A program made the position numbers and the translations under genes. Below are positions 58,375 through 64,000 of a stretch of DNA of 64,000 nucleotides, one piece after another (positions within the stretch are counted from its first letter, which is position 1; each line of letters opens with the position of its first letter). The stretch covers positions 8,117,001 through 8,181,000 of the forward strand of contig CM057235.1 of NCBI GenBank assembly GCA_029891385.1. Reading direction: 5' to 3'. The notes under the pieces were generated by a model that was given only the letters and a program-made list of their open reading frames with translations, ran no database searches and was not told the DNA's origin. Origin of the DNA: Erythroxylum novogranatense. Lineage: Eukaryota > Streptophyta > Magnoliopsida > Malpighiales > Erythroxylaceae.

Positions 58375-58553
58375 GTCTGTTAAACGGACATGCCTGTCCG
58401 TTTAACGGACAGCTACGGGTCAAAAGGACCCCTTGTTATGTGTATGTCCATTAGACAGACACGGATGTCCGTTAAACGGACTTTCTCGGACGAATTGGTA
58501 CCCACTCACCCGAATGTGTCCGTTAAACGGACATGGCTGTCCGTTTAACGGAC
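58375..58553. repeat. Inverted-repeat cluster GTCCGTT(T/A)AACGGAC in LTR I
   Basis: Six copies of a near-palindromic 15-mer. Two pairs form larger hairpins: 17-bp arms TGTCCGTTAAACGGACA and TGTCCGTTTAACGGACA around a TGGC (58516-58554) or TGCC loop (58374-58411, one mismatch). Both are followed by GCTACGG. Confidence 0.85.
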
Positions 58554-59338
58554 AGCTACGGATCACCCTGGGAAAAACGTGTTTTTGACCAGTTTTGAGG
58601 CCGAATCTCGTTTTGGAGCCTCTAATACGAGTTGTCGATCTTGATGTTATCTTTCAAATGGAACTAGAAAGAAGTCATGTGGATATTTTTAGAGAAAGTT
58701 ATGGCAATCGCGCCAAAAGAGTTTCACTTGGATTTTTGAAGTGAGCATGGTCTATTGTTTTGGGCATACATCCCTCATACGACCTCCAAATGTAGTGAGA
58801 CTTGAACCATTGGATATATAAGACATATATCTTTCTTGATACAAAAATTAGTATCATTTGGAGTTAAATTGAAAGAGTTGGCATGAAATCAAGTAAGGGG
58901 TCAGTTGAGAGAGTATGATCGAGATATGAACACATGATGGTATTTTGATAATATCTTGAGTTATAAAACTCCGATTGAAGCAATTCTTGTCTTAAATTAA
59001 ACAAGAGTCATAAGGCTATGATTTACAAGAGAATTTCAAATGAATTTAAGATATTGAGTTTTTCAAATTCGGTGAACGCGTAGTGGAAATAAATTCAAGT
59101 ATGATGATTAGGTACATGAGCGCACTAAGGGACTTTGGTAAGTAAATATTGGGAGCATTTTTAGCATGAGAATGAATTCATGATGTCTTTAAGGGTTCAA
59201 GGGATTAAGAATGAAATTTTTTTTTATAACCCTTCAAAGAAATATGCACGTTCAGGTTTCACGATTTTAAGCAAGAGAGTTGGGTTCCGGTAACGGGATC
59301 CAACAGTCGGGATCCGATCTCCGGGTCGGGTTCCAACA

Positions 59339-59852
59339 TGACGTCATCTCCTTCTGTGTGATGTCATCTGCTTCTGTGTTTTGTATCGTCTGTGTTTTGG
59401 CTATCGTCTGTGTTTTGCTTCTTCTGTGATGAAGTCATCTTCTTCTGTGTGACATCGTCTCCTTCTGTGTTTTGTATCGCTTGTGTTTTAGCTATCATCT
59501 GTGGCTTGCTTCTTCTGTGATGACATCATTTTCTTCTGTGTGATGTCATCTTCTTTTCTGTTTTGTATCGTTTGTGTTTTGCTATCGTTTGTGTTTTGTT
59601 TCCTCTGTGATGACATCAACTTCTTCTGTGTGACATCATCTTTTTATGTGTTTTGTTCCTTCTGAGTTTCGCTCCTTTTGAGTTTTACTTCATCTACCTT
59701 TTCATTTCTTCTGTGTTTTTGCTTCTGCTTTTTTGCTTCTTCTACCTTTTTGTTTTTTTTTTTTGTGTTTTTACTTTTTCCTTTTCGTTTCTTCTGCCTT
59801 TTCATTTCTTCTGTGTTTTTGCTTCTTCCTTTTCGCTTCTTCTACCTTTTCA
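59339..59852. repeat. Right part of the CTTCTGTG/GATGACGTCATC repeat tract
   Basis: It repeats CTTCTGTGTGATGTCATC and TTTTG(C/T)TATCGT(C/T)TGTG, and passes into CTTCTTCCTTTTCGCTTC units. It ends where LTR J begins. It is low complexity, and the Phe-rich open frames in it are not genes. Confidence 0.75.
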
Positions 59853-60540
59853 TGTTGGGCCCCGTTTCCAGAACCCAACTCTTAAGTGGAACCATATAAC
59901 GTGAGCGTACTCTAATGAAGTCTCCTTAACCACATCGTTTTTTTTTTCATTTTCATAACTTTCCAATAATTTTCCTCACAATTTGTTCAATGGTGTGCCC
60001 ACGTAAATTTGTCACCATACTCGAACTCATTTCTCCTATTTGTGAGCTGAATTTCGAGATCTTCAAACCAAGATTTCAATTTGAATTCTTCAAAGAAATT
60101 GTAGCTTTAAGTCTCTAGTTTACTTTGAAGAAAGAATCACCTCAATCGGAGCTCCATAGCTCAAGATATGCTTAAAAATCCAACGTATATTGATAACCCG
60201 ATTATGCTCTTCCAATGGATCCCTCATTTTTTTCCATCAAACTTTTTCAAATAAACACCAAAAGATCCCAATTTTCATGGAGACATAGATTCATGTCTTA
60301 GGAATCAATCGCCTCAAGAATCACTTCATTCAGAGGTCGGACGGAGAAGTTATGGCCAAACGAATCCAACATGTTTATTTCCTTACTCGAATTGTACATC
60401 CTTTGGTGCAAATGCGATAACTCTCACTACGAGTATCGGATTGACTTCGTTCTAGACCATTAGAAAGTAGACTCCTATATGTACAACTTTTGTTGGACAC
60501 AAAAATCATATTCTGTCATTTTAGACATGATCTGTGTGAT

Positions 60541-60640
60541 TTTACACGGGCTGGCCGTGTAACCTTCAGGTGGAGTGTGCTCCTGCATCAGAAACACACG
60601 GCCCGTGTCATTTTACATGGGTAGGCCGTGTAACTTTCGG
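60541..60640. repeat. ACACGG(G/C)C…GGCCGTGTAA repeat cluster in LTR J
   Basis: TTTTACACGGGCTGGCCGTG and TTTTACATGGGTAGGCCGTG are direct copies about 70 bp apart, each followed by TAAC(C/T)TTC(A/G)GGTG. ACACGGCCCGTGT lies between them as an inverted partner. Position relative to the LTR block matches the cluster in I, but the sequence differs. Confidence 0.65.
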
Positions 60641-62726
60641 GTGACACGAATTTTTCACCCTCCAAAGCCCCTCCAAAGGATCCTAAACTCATCCTAACAT
60701 CCCCTTTCCACATAATCTTCCCAAATTCAACTCTTTCTAGCCCGATATCACTTCATAAACTCTAATGGTTCGGGAAAGACGTCCTCTACGACATCCTAAC
60801 TTGTAATGATCACAACTTTCAACTCCGATATCGAAAAATCACATATATTATACCATTGGAAAGATCAAAAGACAAGCTAAAACTTTCATGAAGACCAATT
60901 TTGTCTAATTACATCTAAATCAGTCCAGTTGTTTCCTGGAAAACAAAACCCACATTTACCCTCATGAAAATTTGAGAATTTTCCCAAATTCACTTCCTCT
61001 ATCTCAATATCATTCATAACGATTTCAACTATGAAAAATTTTCCATTAAACCCTCTAATATCTACTCATTTCATTCATCACTTGCATCCAATTCTCATCA
61101 TACACAAAATCCTATCTTTCATTTCCATAATGTCTCACTTATGTAAATATATATGTATATACATACCAACCCTTTTTGCTCAACATTCATCATCATCAAT
61201 CCATATACAAATTAATATTCCATGTCCATACACAAATCCATATTTCATTAACATCACAAGATAAATGTTTACAAACTTTAATAGCATTCCAAGCCATATT
61301 ACATCATCAATATTAAAAATCTGAATACAAAAGATACAAAACCCCAAAATTCTCAACATATGTTCAAAGTCTTAGTTTTTACATCGATATAACTAAAAAA
61401 TACAACATATGCATAATCAAAGGAATGCCTTCACTTTCTTTCACTCGATCTCTTTCTCATCACCTGAAGATGGGAATGAAGGGGGGGGGGGTGAGCTTAT
61501 AGCTCGTGGGTAACACGTTTATAACCAAGAAATAAGCAAAAACCATTGAAATAATTATTTCCTTTGTAAAACTCACACTGAAATCCATGTAACATATATC
61601 TCCCAAAATTCACCACTAATCAAGCAATTTGTAAACATCATAAATCATCATTCAGTGCATCATCAATTTAAACACATTTGATGAAATTCATCATCCAAGA
61701 ATAACACACAAATTGCATCATATTTAACATGTCAAAATGCAAATGCACAATCAAATGGCTCGAGAGTTCTGTGGAATAAAACGACAAAACTGAAATTTAC
61801 ACCATGAACGAAACGAATCTACTTTTCGGATCTTGTGGGCCACAAGCGGGCAGCCAGGAGAAGGGTTTATGTTGACGTGCACGTGACTACGAAACGGTTC
61901 CTCTCTCGCCCAAACACAATCAAATCTCATGCTTAATTCAATCATTCACAATTTCATATTCTCCTGCTTTTTTTTTCTTTCCATTCAATCAAAGTGCCAT
62001 GATACAAGGCATAGCATAAACATGCTCACACTTCAATTTTCATCACAATGTCATGCACCAATATACATAACATAACATGACAACATATCATAGAAATTCA
62101 CAACTTATCAATTCAAACCTATACATACACACATATAAGAAAATTCTCAAATCAATCAAAACAATAAAGTAACATTTAATTGAAATCCTTTTATTTTCTT
62201 GATTTGGAAAAAAACCTTAGTAACTCATTACTCAAATTATAAACATGAAACCCACCTTGAAATTCCTTGCTTAATACTTGTTCAAAATGCATCCCCTCTT
62301 GCTCCTCTTGCCTCTCTTAATCTTCTTCATCCATAGCAAAATTCCCAAATCAATAGGCATCCAAATTGAACAACCCATAACACATATTCACCAAAATTGA
62401 TCTTAGAAAACTTAAACCCATACCATTCTTAAGCCATAAGAACCAAAAATCTCTCTAAAAATCCAACAAGTTAAATATACTCTTACCTTGATTCTTCACC
62501 AAATGAGGAGTTTCTTAGCTTAAACGGAAGCTCTCATGCTCCTCTTCCTTTTTCCTTCACGAATAAACATCAAAATCTCTCTTAAAAACCAAGAAAAATC
62601 AAAACCTAGCATTTTCTTTCTTCTTTCTCCTCTTCTCCACCGACTCTCTCCCTCTTCTCTCTTTTCTTTGGTTCTTTTCTTTACAATTTCGTGCATGCTC
62701 CTTCCTTAAAAGCCAACCTACACTTC

Positions 62727-62734
62727 TATTTATA
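62727..62734 (-). promoter_or_regulatory. TATA box of LTR J
   Basis: TATAAATA on the minus strand; transcription would run left into the J leader. Confidence 0.6.
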
Positions 62735-62761
62735 ATAATGCCATTAATAAGTGAGCAATGA

Positions 62762-64000
62762 TGTAACACCCTACTCCCACTTGACCCGAACTCGATATCG
62801 ATGGTGATTTTCGAGTTCATGCCCCGCGAGGGTGGCATGCTACATCACTTAGTCAAAAACTCAGTATATTTTTTTTCAAGCGTACGTGAAAATCAATAAT
62901 CGTAAATTTGGGCCCACTTTTATTCAGAACCCTTTTCATTTACAAAATTCGCCAAAATTTTGTTTTCAAATATCAAAATTTCGATTTGGACATTAAAAAA
63001 AAAATCCAAGCGGAAAGTTATACACCACAAATATATTCAAATACACAAAATACAATGATTTGCAGAAATACAATTTAATGCGAAAAGACAGAGACACAAC
63101 CCAGATGCGAACTAATCCTAACTAACTCCTCTGAACACGACCCTAAATGTAGCGCCCCTTTACCGCAGGGTACACACTGGGATGCCCGCAGGTTATTCCG
63201 GTACATATCCTACGATAAGGGCGAGCTACGAACGATCACTATTTCACTTCACATGGCATCATAATAAAACATCAATATAAAATCACAAAGTTTTTGAAAC
63301 CATAAATTTTCCTCATTTCATTTCATCAAAATCAGGAATTTACACATCTGTCATCGTTTACTGTCTATACATCAATTCTAAAAACTCAATACAAGATGCT
63401 ACATGAAAAAGGAAAAATACAACAGATCTATCTAGGTCATCCCAAAAGTCCCAGCTGACCGACCTGTGAGCCATGACTTCTCTCGCCAACACAATCTACA
63501 CGACAGGAAAAGTCCCTCTGGAGCTAAGAGTCTACTCTCGGTCCTGAAAAATAATGTTACAATTTTGGGTGAGTTTGCGAACTCAGTGAGGTAACCATTA
63601 TCGATGGTTCACTCAATTCATGCAACTATCAAGCATGTCACAGGTATTTCATAATTTCACATCAATCAGAAGTATCACATGATCACATCAATAATACATT
63701 TTATTTTCACATAAGCATAAGGCAATTTGCCTTTCACTCAATCAAAAATATGTAAGCAAATGCATATGAAATGTTCATGTGACTCTTTTTCCAATTGATT
63801 ACAGTGCTGTGACCGAGCGCCTAAACTGTCCTAATATGGGCACATTAATCGTTAAGCCTGAGGCTCTAAATCACTGTGGGGCTCAAGACCCAAATACAAT
63901 CGTTGAGCTTTTAGCTCTCGGTGGCTGCTCCGGTCACAACTGTCATTATCTAGTCATGCATTCATGCATAGAATGCATATGTCACAATTATGCACGTATG
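62762..64000 (-). repeat. K: minus-strand LTR related to element C, running off the window
   Basis: Reading minus from the right edge it matches the 3' third of the C LTR in order: CACATGAACATTTC-like, GAACCATCGATAATGGTT, TTGAGTTC(G/A)CAAACTCA-like, ATTATTTTTCAGG, GGCGAGAGAAG…ATGGCTCA, GTAGGATATGTACCGGAATA and GGGGCGCTACA (63149). About 388 bp more follow, ending GGGTGTTACA at 62762. In C, the LTR ends at GGGGCGCTACA, so the extra part is either an extended LTR end or internal sequence. Left flank AATGA. Confidence 0.65.

Larger units (their letters stand above)
55199..59338 (+). repeat. I: 4.1-kb solo LTR of a gypsy element
   Basis: The opening TATTGGACCCCGAATC and end GGGTTCCAACA are flanked by a perfect TGACG duplication (55194-55198 and 59339-59343), and the host repeat tract continues on both sides. 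It has no coding region. It has the same architecture as G1 but plus orientation: TATA, leader with AAAGAAGAGTTCTTGGCTAG, then the block AAGCTCACCTCCCTATTTTC (about 57511). Confidence 0.88.
59853..62761 (-). repeat. J: minus-strand gypsy LTR, interrupted by K
   Basis: The plus-strand left end TGTTGGGCCCCG corresponds to the LTR's 3' end. Reading minus, it has a TATA box (62727-62734), a leader with a GAAGCTCCTTCC-like word, the block AAGCTCACCCCCC (about 61489) and a palindromic repeat cluster (about 60541-60640). Its 5' part lies beyond K or was lost. No coding sequence. Confidence 0.7.

Noticed and set aside
58375..58553. CRISPR-like array
   Set aside because: Irregular spacing, palindromic repeats, and a plant LTR context; no cas genes.
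59653..59904. Phe-rich frames that look like membrane proteins
   Set aside because: Produced by TTC/TTT-rich repeat DNA; they run into LTR J.

Overview
The window is nuclear DNA of a flowering plant, most likely a eudicot. The evidence is one split host gene of the tyrosine aminotransferase family, plant-type LTR retrotransposons with initiator-methionine-tRNA primer sites, very long Tekay/Del-like LTRs and a MITE. The species cannot be named from the sequence. No bacterial, organellar, rRNA or tRNA gene was seen. About 90% of the window is transposable-element sequence.

Layout. 1-2168: decayed 3' part of a Tork/Tnt1-like copia element. 2446-5514 (minus): exons 1-4 of a tyrosine-aminotransferase-like gene with a MITE in intron 1. 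The copia element lies in or beyond intron 4, and the last exons are not in view. 5600-32622: a nest of insertions directly upstream of the gene. A small minus-strand TRIM-like copia element (D) holds a non-autonomous LTR element (A, 311-bp LTRs, TSD AATTT). A holds a Sirevirus-like copia (B, 1058-bp LTRs, TSD AAGAC). B holds a Tekay/Del-like gypsy element (C, about 3.6-kb LTRs, TSD TTGCA) in the rare form LTR-internal-LTR-internal-LTR. 32623-33607: AT-rich spacer. 33608-38051: copia element E, cut in its reverse transcriptase by element F. 38052-49899: a second Sirevirus-like element (F) with a repeat-filled LTR, a deleted pol and an extra 3' ORF, itself split by a 4.4-kb solo LTR (G1, TSD GAGGG). 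49900-64000: a mosaic of large gypsy LTRs. These are a truncated minus-strand LTR (G2), an integrase/chromodomain tail with its 3' LTR (H), a 4.1-kb solo LTR (I, TSD TGACG) inside a repeat-rich tract, a minus-strand LTR (J), and a C-related LTR (K) that runs off the right edge.

How it works together. The only candidate host gene has TE sequence about 90 bp upstream of its ATG and a copia element on its 3' side, and it lacks the arginine that normally holds the PLP phosphate. The transposons are mostly non-autonomous: A has no recognisable gag or pol, B and F lost most of pol, and C's reading frames are broken by many small indels, a good part of which look like sequence error. The points most worth pursuing are the orphan ORF of element A, the tandem form of C, and arrays of palindromic or TGGGCY motifs in several unrelated LTRs.
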